Below are positions 1-7,257 of a DNA stretch of 64,000 nt, one piece after another; the first letter of the stretch is position 1; each line of letters starts with the position of its first letter. The DNA lies in assembly GCA_030681515.1 (NCBI GenBank), contig JAUXSE010000063.1, forward strand, positions 62,001 through 126,000, given 5' to 3'. A program made the position numbers and the translations under genes. The notes under the pieces are model-generated. The model did not search any database. It saw nothing but the letters and a program-made list of their open reading frames with translations, and was not told the DNA's origin. This stretch comes from Geothrix sp. GTDB lineage: Bacteria; Acidobacteriota; Holophagae; Holophagales; Holophagaceae.

Positions 1-278
1 CCGCCGCCCAAGTCCACGGTGCGGGCCGCCGTGTCCACGGCCCGGGCGCGGGCCTGCACCAGCTGGATGCGCAGGCGCCCGTAGTGGTCCGCGTCCTTGC
101 GGAGGTGGGTGCCCGCCTCATTGATGTCCCCCTTCAGCAGGTAGGGGATCGCCATGCGGGAATAGGGCGGTTCCGCTTCGCCGCAGAGCAGGGTGATCTC
201 CGCGGCGGGGTCGGCCTTCCGTAGGGTCTCCGCCGCGACCACGCCGGCGGGCCCGCTTCCGATGATCAGGTGTCGCAT
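1..278 (-). CDS. aorC: FAD-dependent NAD(P)-disulfide oxidoreductase family subunit, C-terminus beyond window edge (AorC-like)
   Basis: Only the first ~92 residues are in the window; the gene runs off the left edge. The ATG at 276-278 (complement) begins a Rossmann FAD-binding start: residues 7-17 read G-S-G-P-A-G-V-V-A-A-E, the G-x-G-x-x-G-x3-A-E dinucleotide fold. A typical pyridine-nucleotide-disulfide oxidoreductase continuation follows (PPYSRMAIPYLL). It starts 16 bases after the AOR catalytic subunit, as expected for the NAD-reducing FAD subunit of the three-subunit AorABC aldehyde oxidoreductases (family knowledge from Aromatoleum). The FAD fold is seen directly; the subunit assignment rests on gene order. 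A generic ferredoxin/NAD reductase is the alternative. Confidence 0.75.
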   Translation of the reverse strand, partial: MRHLIIGSGPAGVVAAETLRKADPAAEITLLCGEAEPPYSRMAIPYLLKGDINEAGTHLRKDADHYGRLRIQLVQARARAVDTAARTVDLGG

Positions 279-294
279 TGGGATCAGCGTCCGT

Positions 295-2145
295 TCACAC
301 GCCGAGACGCGTTCGCGTCTCGGCGGTAGGAACGCCTTCGGCGCTCCATCCGCGGAGCTGGTAGTACTCCGGCAGCATGATGTCGAGCTTCGACACCGCG
401 CCCTTCTGGGGGCCCGTCTTGGCGGGTTCCTTCATCAGGCGGGGCGGCAGGTTGTCGTCCTTGGCCGTGAGGCCTGCCCCGAGGTTGAATTCCCGCTCCA
501 GGTTCCAGATGCGTTCGCCGACGAGCAGCAGGCGATCCTCGGACCAGTCGCCCTCGCAGGCGGCCTGGATCTGGGGCTGGATATCCGACAGGCCCCAGGC
601 GAAAGTGGTGAAGAGGCAGAGGCCGCTGGAATCCACCACGGCGGTGAGATCCTGGAAGGCCTTCAGCATGGCGGGTTTCCCTTCCGTGGCCTGGGGCTCC
701 ATCTTCACGGGGATGCCCAGCACTTCGGGCGAAACCATGTAGCCGCGGAGGTGGCAGGCGCCCCGGTTGCTGGTGGCGTAGGCCAGGCCCATGCCCTGCA
801 GGCCGCGGCCATCGTAGGCTGGGAACTCCTGGCCCTTGACGGTCATGGAGAGATCAGGCCGGCCGTACTTGGCGCAGAGCCGCCTGGAACCCAGGCCCAT
901 GACCTTGCCGAAGCCCTCACCCCTGGCCGTCAGCTCCGCCAGCTTGACCATGGCCTCCGTGGATCCGAAGGGCAGCTCGAAGCCGACCTCTTCCTTGGTG
1001 AGGATGCCCAGGTCGTAGAGCTCCATGGCGGCGCCCACGGTGGCGCCGAAGGAGATGGGATCGAAGCCGTCCTCGTTGCAAAGGAAGTTGGCGTACGTGA
1101 GCGCCTCCAGATCCGACACGCCGTTGGCGGCGCCCAGGGCCCAGGCGGCCTCGTACTCCACGCCGCCGGAAGCACCGTGGTACTGGGGCTTGTCCTTGAC
1201 GCTGAAGTGGCCAGGGTCCATGCGGGAGATGCGTCCGCAGGCGATGGTGCAGCCGAAGCAGGCGCCGTTGGTGACGAGATTGGCCTTGCCGTCCGTGGGC
1301 CGCTTCTCGTGCATGGCCTCGCCGCCGATGGCCATGGCCCCCTCGAACTGCACGTCGCGGTGGTTGCGGGTGGGCAGCGCCCCCAGTTCGTTGATGACGT
1401 TCATGAGCACCTGGGTGCCGTAGGTCGGGAGTCCCTGGCCCGTGACGCCGTTGGCGGCCAGCACCTTCTTTCCGGCCTCGGTGGCGGCGAAGAACGCGTC
1501 GGGATCCGCCATCTGGTACGCATCGGTCCGCGTGCCCCTTACGGCCAGGGCCTTGAGGTTCTTCGAGCCCATGACGGCCCCGACGCCAGAGCGCCCCGCG
1601 GCCCGGTGCAGATCGTTCACGATGCCCGCATAGAGCACGCGGTTCTCACCAGCTCGCCCGATGGCGGCCACCCGGATCTGGGGATCCTGATGCTGCTTCT
1701 TGATGATCTCCTCGGTTTCCCAGACGGTCCTGCCCCAGAGGTGGGAGGCGTCCACCAGTTCGGCCTTCTCATCCGTGATGAGCAGGTAGACGGGCTTCGG
1801 GGACGCACCCTCGAAGATCACCATGTCCCAGCCCGCGAACTTCAGTTCAGCGCCAAAGTAGCCGCCGGAATTGGAGCAGGCGATGGCGCCCGTGAGCGGC
1901 CCCTTGGTGACCACGGAGTAGCGCCCGCCCGTGGCCGCCATGGTTCCCGTGAGCGGCCCCGTCACGAAGATGAGCTTGTTCTTGGGGGAGAAGGGATCCA
2001 CCTTGGGATCCATTTCCGAACAGAGGTACTTGGTGCCGAGGCCCCTCTGGCCCAGATACTCGCGGGCCCAGTCCATGTTCAGCGGCTCGGTGGCGCAGGT
2101 GCCGGCCTCGAGGTTCACGCGGAGGACGTTCTTGGTCCATGCCAT
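295..2145 (-). CDS. aorB: Aldehyde:ferredoxin oxidoreductase family, tungsten/molybdenum-pterin catalytic subunit
   Basis: The 616-residue protein matches the AOR family over its length (WTKNVLRVNLEAG start, GPLTGTMAATGGRYSVV, AAGRSGVGAVMGSKNLKA). It carries the [4Fe-4S] ligands C296-x2-C299-x3-C303 and the distal C510, spaced as in Pyrococcus AOR. The family oxidises aldehydes to acids, or reduces acids with low-potential electrons, at a bis-pterin W or Mo. A strong AGGAG lies just upstream and overlaps the stop of the ferredoxin subunit gene. The order ferredoxin-AOR-FAD protein mirrors aorABC and also resembles ydhY/ydhV. Substrate and metal cannot be read from sequence. Confidence 0.93.
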   Translation of the reverse strand: MAWTKNVLRVNLEAGTCATEPLNMDWAREYLGQRGLGTKYLCSEMDPKVDPFSPKNKLIFVTGPLTGTMAATGGRYSVVTKGPLTGAIACSNSGGYFGAELKFAGWDMVIFEGASPKPVYLLITDEKAELVDASHLWGRTVWETEEIIKKQHQDPQIRVAAIGRAGENRVLYAGIVNDLHRAAGRSGVGAVMGSKNLKALAVRGTRTDAYQMADPDAFFAATEAGKKVLAANGVTGQGLPTYGTQVLMNVINELGALPTRNHRDVQFEGAMAIGGEAMHEKRPTDGKANLVTNGACFGCTIACGRISRMDPGHFSVKDKPQYHGASGGVEYEAAWALGAANGVSDLEALTYANFLCNEDGFDPISFGATVGAAMELYDLGILTKEEVGFELPFGSTEAMVKLAELTARGEGFGKVMGLGSRRLCAKYGRPDLSMTVKGQEFPAYDGRGLQGMGLAYATSNRGACHLRGYMVSPEVLGIPVKMEPQATEGKPAMLKAFQDLTAVVDSSGLCLFTTFAWGLSDIQPQIQAACEGDWSEDRLLLVGERIWNLEREFNLGAGLTAKDDNLPPRLMKEPAKTGPQKGAVSKLDIMLPEYYQLRGWSAEGVPTAETRTRLGV

Positions 2146-2157
2146 GGCAGTCGCTCC

Positions 2158-2634
2158 TCACACCGTCGCCGGGTTCGTATCGGTCTTGCCGGCCCACTGG
2201 CGCATCTTCCCGAGCCCCGTCCAGTCCGAGTCCACGAAGGTGATGGCGTCCGTGGGGCAGGCCGTGGCGCATGCGGGCTCGCCGCCGCAGAGGTCGCACT
2301 TCTGCACCTTGCCCGTTTGCGCGACATAGTTGATGGTGCCGAAGGGGCAGGCGATCGTGCAGACCTTGCAGCCCACGCAGGTGGCCTCCAGCACGATCTT
2401 CGCGCCGGTGACGGGATCCAGCCGGATCGCGTCCACCGGGCAGGCGATCAGGCACCAGGCCTCGTCGCACTGGGTGCAGGTGTAGGGCACGAAGCGCCCC
2501 TCCTGGTGGAAGGTGAACACCTTGATGCGCGACTTGGCGACCGTGAAGCTCCGGTAGTTCTCCCAGGCGCAAGCCATTTCGCACTGGAGGCAGCCCGTGC
2601 ACTTGTTGGGATCAATGTGGAGGGACTTCTGCAT
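2158..2634 (-). CDS. aorA: Four-cluster 4Fe-4S ferredoxin-like electron-transfer subunit of the AOR complex
   Basis: A 158-residue polyferredoxin with four cysteine groups: CTGCLQCEMAC near residue 12, CTQCDEAWCLIACP near 53, CVGCKVCTIACP near 86 and CDLCGGEPACATACP near 103. This is the DMSO-reductase-B/HycB-like layout that holds four [4Fe-4S] clusters. It probably wires the AOR active site to the FAD subunit. Size (~17 kDa) and first position in the operon match AorA. AGGAGG sits 7 bases before the ATG, and the stop is 12 bases from the aorB start, so translation is probably coupled. Confidence 0.9.
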   Translation of the reverse strand: MQKSLHIDPNKCTGCLQCEMACAWENYRSFTVAKSRIKVFTFHQEGRFVPYTCTQCDEAWCLIACPVDAIRLDPVTGAKIVLEATCVGCKVCTIACPFGTINYVAQTGKVQKCDLCGGEPACATACPTDAITFVDSDWTGLGKMRQWAGKTDTNPATV

Positions 2635-2695
2635 GGCAAAACCTCCTGGGGATGGGCTGTCTGGGGGGTGCGGCGATGATCATAGATCGGATCAT
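2612..2695 (-). CDS. Possible 27-residue leader ORF overlapping the aorA start
   Basis: On the minus strand an A-rich run followed by AGGAGGT (complement of 2705-2711) lies 9 bases before an ATG at 2695. This is a stronger ribosome site than most in the window. The ORF reads MIRSMIIAAPPRQPIPRRFC and a few more residues, then stops at 2612, inside aorA but in another frame. Termination 20 bases past the aorA start would allow translational coupling. The peptide is unlike anything I recognise and may be an accident of the ribosome site. Confidence 0.3.
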   Translation of the reverse strand: MIRSMIIAAPPRQPIPRRFCHAEVPPH

Positions 2696-2944
2696 GGTGG
2701 GCTGACCTCCTTTTTTTCCAGCGGATCCCGCCACGCACAAATGCAGTGGTGACCGCTCTTTTCAGGATCCGAACCGGCCGACAATTTCGAGAATTTGTCT
2801 CAGTCCCAGCATTGCGTTCGAGACATGGGACGCAGTCCGGAATTCCTTCGACTGTCCGCGGGGTGGCCCTTTTGGCGCCCATCAGAAATCAGAGCGGGGC
2901 GCGGCTTTCACCGCACCCCGCTCCATCCAACGGCTGATCTCTTG
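2635..2944. promoter_or_regulatory. Upstream region of the aor operon with an imperfect dyad
   Basis: This 310-base gap lies between the aorA start and the end of the secreted PKD gene. It should carry the aor promoter on the minus strand. The clearest structure is an imperfect 20-bp dyad at 2780-2799 whose outer arms are GACAA and TTGTC (8 of 10 positions pair); it could be an operator for a regulator of the aor genes. A second small dyad (TGATC/GATCA) is near 2678-2694. I see no convincing -10/-35 pair and no terminator for the PKD gene. Confidence 0.3.
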
Positions 2945-5104
2945 TCAGAAGCCCGAGACCTGGAAATCGTCGAAATTGACGCGCCGTGTGGATCCGTCGG
3001 TCTTGCGGATCTCGAAACGGATGGGGGCGGAGACGCTCAGGGTGAAGGTCGCCGCCTGTAGGGTCGTGGAGGCCGCTGTGACGGTCCCGCCCACCTGGGT
3101 CCAGGCGGTGCCACTGTTCGTGGAGTACCACAGGGTCCAGGTCGTGCTGGCATCGGAGCCGTACTTGGCGTGTTTCACGGATACGCTTTTCGCGCCACTG
3201 GCCCAGTTGTAGTTCATGGTCAGCTTTCCGCTGTTGCGCATGCGGACGCTCTGGGCGCCGTTCTTGGGGTCGGCGGTGGTGCTGCCCAGCAGCGCGTCAT
3301 TCAGGGTCCACACCCCCGAGGGGAGGGTCACGGTCCCCGTGGCGTAGGCCGTCTTGGTCCCGGTGTTGAAGGTTTCCGTGAAAGTGGTCCCCGCGCTGGC
3401 GGTGAAGGCCGCGCTGATGGTGTGGGCCGCCGTCACGTTGGTGAAGGTGTAGGTGGCGAGGGCCCCCTGATTGACCCCATCGGCCGTCACGCTGCTGACC
3501 TGGTATCCCGCATTGGCCGTCATGGTGAAGGTCTGGCTGGCGCCGGAATTCACGGAGACGGCTCCCGAGGGACTGATGGAGCCGTTGGCTCCAGCCGAGG
3601 CCGTGATGGTGTAGATCTGGCCGCCGCCGGGGGCCACCGTGACCAGCCGGCTCGCGCTGGCGCTGGCGCCGGAGGCATCCGAGGCGGTGAAGGCCACCGT
3701 GTAGGTTACGGGGCTGGCGGTGGTGTTGCTGAAGGTGTGGCTCGTCGAGGTTCCGGTGGCGGTGCCACCATCCCCGAAGGTCCACGCATAGGTCATGGTG
3801 GCGGCGGTGTTGCTGTTGGTGGCCGCCCCGGTGAAGGCCACGGCCACACCGGCGTTCACGCTGGCATCAGCGCTGGGAACGGTGATGCTGGCGGTGATCA
3901 CATTGGGAAGCACGGTTCCAGCGTTGTACGAGCCGACCTTGAAGGTGGTGGGATCGTACCACTTGTAGCCGGCGGCGGGCGTCGCCCAGGGTTCAGCCAC
4001 GGGTTCCGTGGACGCTGCCGGATCCTCCATGGCCAGCAGGGCCGTGGCCGTATCCAGCTGAAGGCCGGCGACCTGGTCCAGGGACGTGTACGACTCATGG
4101 GTGGCCAGCCAGTCGAGCAGGTTGGTCACCAGCGTCGCATCGTTCTGCTCCTGCCATCCGGCATAGGTGGTCTTGGCGCCGCCGGTCTCCTCCTTGAGAT
4201 ACTTGGTCGTGGCATCTTCGACGGGGGAGGAGTCGCCAATGAAGGCGGCCTTTCCAAGACCGACCTTGGCCACGGCGACCATGGGTCCCTCGGGGCGGCC
4301 CCCGCCGTTGTAGACGCCCTGATCCACCGCGCTGGCCCACTTGATCGTGGTGGGGGGCAGGTAGACGATGCCCTTGGCCTTGGTGGGATCGAGAATGGCC
4401 ACCGTCGCGCCCGCGTGCATGGCGAACGTGGCCGTCCCGGCGGTGATGTTGAACGCCTGGCTCGGCGCGACGATGTCGTTGGCGACGATATTGCCCAGGG
4501 CGTTGTAACGGAAACGGACACCGAAATTGGTTCCCAGCCAGTCAGAGCTGGCCACCCCCTGCATGGGATGGGAGGCCGCTTCGGCGGCGCTCATGCCTTT
4601 GGCGGGATTGGTCCAGGCACCACGGCGATAGCCGTTGAAGACCTCGGACCCGTCCCAGCGGTTCTTGTTGCGGTCGGCATTGTAGTGGTCGGCGATCAGG
4701 AGGAGCGATCCCCCGTTCTGCACGTACTGCAGCAGGGCCGCCTGCTCGGAGGCCTTGAAGGGGATGTTGCACTCGGCCATCACCAGGACATCCCAGCCCG
4801 TGAGATCGGACAAGGTGACGGGAGTGACCTTGCGGAGTTCCTTGACGTAGTAGCCCTTGTCCGCCAGGGCGTTGGCGAAATCAGAGAAGGCCCCGTCAAT
4901 CACCCAGTCCGAGGCCCCTGTGGTGGAGCCATGGGTGTTATCGAAGAGCACCTTCTTCCCGTTCACCGTGCCACGGGCGAGAATGAAGGGAGCCGGGTCA
5001 TTGGCGCCTTCCGCCCAAAGCCCTGCCGGGCAGGCGCCGAGCAGCATGGTGGCCAAGGCGAGCCGAGCCGCCGATCTCAACCGGCCAATCAGTGGGGTTG
5101 CCAT
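2945..5104 (-). CDS. Secreted or lipid-anchored multidomain protein: DUF4350/amidotransferase-like domain, PKD domain, bacterial repeat, C-terminal beta domain
   Basis: The start at 5104 is chosen because CAGGAGAACAGAAC precedes it and a signal peptide follows (RLALATMLLGACPAGLWA; LGAC could be a weak lipobox). Residues ~41-340 form an alpha/beta domain with a GDSS-type stretch and WDVLVMAECNIPF, like Gldg/DUF4350 amidotransferase-like folds. A PKD domain (YAWTFGDG, ~405-485), a divergent InlB/Big repeat (NAGYQVSSVTADG, ~490-560) and a beta-rich C-terminal domain (~565-719, WTLWYSTNSG) follow. The last type occurs in secreted nucleases and adhesins. A surface or extracellular role is likely; the activity is unknown. 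No partner gene is adjacent; the next gene is divergent. Confidence 0.7.
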   Translation of the reverse strand: MATPLIGRLRSAARLALATMLLGACPAGLWAEGANDPAPFILARGTVNGKKVLFDNTHGSTTGASDWVIDGAFSDFANALADKGYYVKELRKVTPVTLSDLTGWDVLVMAECNIPFKASEQAALLQYVQNGGSLLLIADHYNADRNKNRWDGSEVFNGYRRGAWTNPAKGMSAAEAASHPMQGVASSDWLGTNFGVRFRYNALGNIVANDIVAPSQAFNITAGTATFAMHAGATVAILDPTKAKGIVYLPPTTIKWASAVDQGVYNGGGRPEGPMVAVAKVGLGKAAFIGDSSPVEDATTKYLKEETGGAKTTYAGWQEQNDATLVTNLLDWLATHESYTSLDQVAGLQLDTATALLAMEDPAASTEPVAEPWATPAAGYKWYDPTTFKVGSYNAGTVLPNVITASITVPSADASVNAGVAVAFTGAATNSNTAATMTYAWTFGDGGTATGTSTSHTFSNTTASPVTYTVAFTASDASGASASASRLVTVAPGGGQIYTITASAGANGSISPSGAVSVNSGASQTFTMTANAGYQVSSVTADGVNQGALATYTFTNVTAAHTISAAFTASAGTTFTETFNTGTKTAYATGTVTLPSGVWTLNDALLGSTTADPKNGAQSVRMRNSGKLTMNYNWASGAKSVSVKHAKYGSDASTTWTLWYSTNSGTAWTQVGGTVTAASTTLQAATFTLSVSAPIRFEIRKTDGSTRRVNFDDFQVSGF

Positions 5105-5213
5105 GTTCTGTTCTCCTGGGAAGTGAAGGGTCAATCCTAGCGAGCCGGGTGGTGCATTTCTGCGGACTGGCGTGTTAATTGTTGTGAAGATTCTGGTGAA
5201 GGAACGACACACC

Positions 5214-6104
5214 GTGAAACACATCTCCCTCCGCGTGGACGTGGACACCCTGGAAGGCTCGCTCACGGGCATCCCGACCCTGCTGCGCCTGCTGGACAAG
5301 CACCAGATGCGGGCCAGCTTCTATTTCAGCTTCGGGCCGGACAACAGCGGCAAGGCCATCCGGCGGATCTTCCGCAGGGGCTTCCTGGCCAAGATGCGCC
5401 GCACCAACGCCACGAAACTCTATGGCTTCAGGACCATGATGTACGGCGTGCTGTTGCCGGCGCCCATCATCTGGAAACAAGCCGCCGCCGAGATGCGGGC
5501 CGCGAAGGAAGCGGGCCACGAGGTGGGCATCCACGCCTGGGACCATGTGCAGTACCACGATCTGCTGGACCGGAAGTCCCGGCGCTGGCTGTCCGATTGG
5601 TACGCCAATGCCCACGAGGCCTTCGGGTCCGTCTTCGGCGAGCAGCCCCTGGGCGCCGTGAGCCCCGCATGGCGCTGCAACGACACCACGCTCGACCTGC
5701 AGGAAGCCTACGGCCTGGCCTACGCCGGCGATTGCCGGGGCTTCGCGCCCTTCTACCCCATCGTGAAGGGCCGGACGCTCAGCACCCTTCAGATTCCGAC
5801 TACGCTGCCCACACTGGACGAGCTGCTGGGTCTGGACGGTCGCACGCCGGACCAGGTGAACCGGGAGGTCTGGGATCTGGTGCGGGAGGACGCCCTGAAT
5901 GTCTACGCCCTGCACACCGAAGTGGAGGGCGGCGCACTGTTCGAAACCTTCGATGCCTTCCTGGGCGGTCTGTGCGAGCGTGGCGTCATGGCCCGCACCC
6001 ACGCCGACTGGCTACCGGAGATCCTGGCCGCCCATCCCCCAGCCAAGGCAGTCACCCGTCGCGAGATCCCCGGCCGGGCGGGATGGGTGAGCTGGGAGGG
6101 TTGA
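5214..6104 (+). CDS. ArnD-like polysaccharide deacetylase family protein (NodB fold)
   Basis: 296 residues from a GTG at 5214, preceded by AAGGAA; an upstream ATG at 5172 lacks such a site. It opens KHISLRVDVDT, carrying the NodB metal/catalytic aspartates D9 and D11, then SFYFSFGPDNSG, KLYGFRTMMYG and HAWDH at 107-111 (H107, H111 as metal ligands). These match ArnD, which deformylates undecaprenyl-phosphate 4-deoxy-4-formamido-arabinose in lipid A modification. The C-terminal QIPTTLPTLDELLG and HTEVEGG are also ArnD-like. No other arn gene is nearby, so the substrate may be another undecaprenyl-linked formamido or acetamido sugar. Confidence 0.8.
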   Translation: MKHISLRVDVDTLEGSLTGIPTLLRLLDKHQMRASFYFSFGPDNSGKAIRRIFRRGFLAKMRRTNATKLYGFRTMMYGVLLPAPIIWKQAAAEMRAAKEAGHEVGIHAWDHVQYHDLLDRKSRRWLSDWYANAHEAFGSVFGEQPLGAVSPAWRCNDTTLDLQEAYGLAYAGDCRGFAPFYPIVKGRTLSTLQIPTTLPTLDELLGLDGRTPDQVNREVWDLVREDALNVYALHTEVEGGALFETFDAFLGGLCERGVMARTHADWLPEILAAHPPAKAVTRREIPGRAGWVSWEG

Positions 6105-6162
6105 CCCTCGCGAGACGAGGGCTGTTGCGGTACCCTCAGGGCGACCCTTCCCCGAGGTTCCC

Positions 6163-7179
6163 ATGCGGCTTCCCCTCCGGCTTCTGCTCTGTGCCCTCGC
6201 CCTGTTGCCCCTCGGGGCCCAGGCGCCCGAGGGAGAAGCCCGCCTCAAACGGGTGGAAGACCGGGTGGATGGCCTGCGCTGGGAACTGGACGCCCTCCGG
6301 AAGGCCGCCGACGACCAGCTCTGGTTCCAGCGGCTGTCGGACGTGGCCGTGGTGGACAAGGTGACCTACACCGGCCCACCCAACCCCAAGGGCGAGGAGA
6401 CCTACGGCATCAAGAACGAGCGGCACCCGTTGAAGATCCAGCAGTACGTCTTCATCCCCCGCAAGGCCGAGCCGGGCCGGAAGCTGCCTCTCATCGTGCT
6501 GCCTCACGGCGGCGTCCACGGGGATTTCGGCACCTACCACGCCCACATCGTGCGGGAGATGGTGGAGCGCGGCTACATCGTGATCGCGCCGGACTACCGG
6601 GGCTCCACGGGCTACGGCAAGGGCTTCTACGAGGCCATTGACTACGGCGGCCTGGAGGTGGACGACGTGGTGGCGGGCCGTGACTGGGCCGTAGAGCACC
6701 TGCCCGTGGATCCGAAGCGCTGCGCCATCGTGGGCTGGAGCCACGGCGGCCTCATCGCCCTCATGGCGGTCTTCGATCATCCCGGAAAGTTCGCCGCGGC
6801 CTACGCCGGCGTGCCCGTGTCGGACCTCATCACGCGCCTGGGCTACCTCGGGCAGGCCTACGTGGCCGAATTCTCCGCCAAGCACCACATCGGCAAGGAG
6901 CCCAAGGACGCGGTGGACGAGTACCGGCGCCGCAGTCCCGTGTGGAACGTGCAGAAGCTCCGCACGCCCCTGCTGATCCACACCAGCACCAACGACCGGG
7001 ACGTGAACGTGATGGAGGTCGAGCAGCTCATCACCGCCCTCAAGGCCGCCGGCAAGACCTTCGAGCACAGGATCTACCAGGACGCCCCCGGCGGCCACAG
7101 CTTCAACCGCATAGACACCACCGTCGCCAAGGAATCCCGCAATGAGATCTACGCGTTCCTGGAGAAACACCTGAAGTAG
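6163..7179 (+). CDS. Secreted alpha/beta hydrolase, prolyl oligopeptidase (S9) type
   Basis: A 338-residue protein with an N-terminal signal peptide (RLPLRLLLCALALLPLGAQA) and a short coiled segment (~24-50), then an S9/dipeptidyl-peptidase-type catalytic domain. The nucleophile elbow is GWSHGG (S193); the acid is D278 or D280 in STNDRDV; the histidine is H312 in GGHSF. APDYRGSTGYG (142-152) is the usual S9 segment before the elbow. It lacks the beta-propeller of true POP/DPP enzymes, so it is an esterase or small-peptide hydrolase in the periplasm. It starts 58 bases after the ArnD-like gene and ends at a strong terminator. Confidence 0.85.
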   Translation: MRLPLRLLLCALALLPLGAQAPEGEARLKRVEDRVDGLRWELDALRKAADDQLWFQRLSDVAVVDKVTYTGPPNPKGEETYGIKNERHPLKIQQYVFIPRKAEPGRKLPLIVLPHGGVHGDFGTYHAHIVREMVERGYIVIAPDYRGSTGYGKGFYEAIDYGGLEVDDVVAGRDWAVEHLPVDPKRCAIVGWSHGGLIALMAVFDHPGKFAAAYAGVPVSDLITRLGYLGQAYVAEFSAKHHIGKEPKDAVDEYRRRSPVWNVQKLRTPLLIHTSTNDRDVNVMEVEQLITALKAAGKTFEHRIYQDAPGGHSFNRIDTTVAKESRNEIYAFLEKHLK

Positions 7180-7207
7180 CCCGTTCTCCTACTGCGCGAA
7201 GCGCTAA

Positions 7208-7241
7208 CAAAATTCGCGGCCCGAATGGGCCGCGAATTTTG
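7208..7241. terminator. Bidirectional rho-independent-type terminator
   Basis: A perfect 15-bp inverted repeat (arms 7208-7222 and 7227-7241, loop GAAT) lies between the convergent S9 hydrolase and secDF genes. The arms end in AAAA/TTTT, so each strand has a GC-rich stem followed by U-rich bases. It can end transcripts from both sides. Confidence 0.85.
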
Positions 7242-7257
7242 CAGGTGAACCTATTGA

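Noticed and set aside
193-2679. Long plus-strand frame opposite the aor genes
   Set aside because: Composition is that of a mirror frame, with runs of Gly, His and Arg; the opposite strand holds three recognised proteins with complete motifs.
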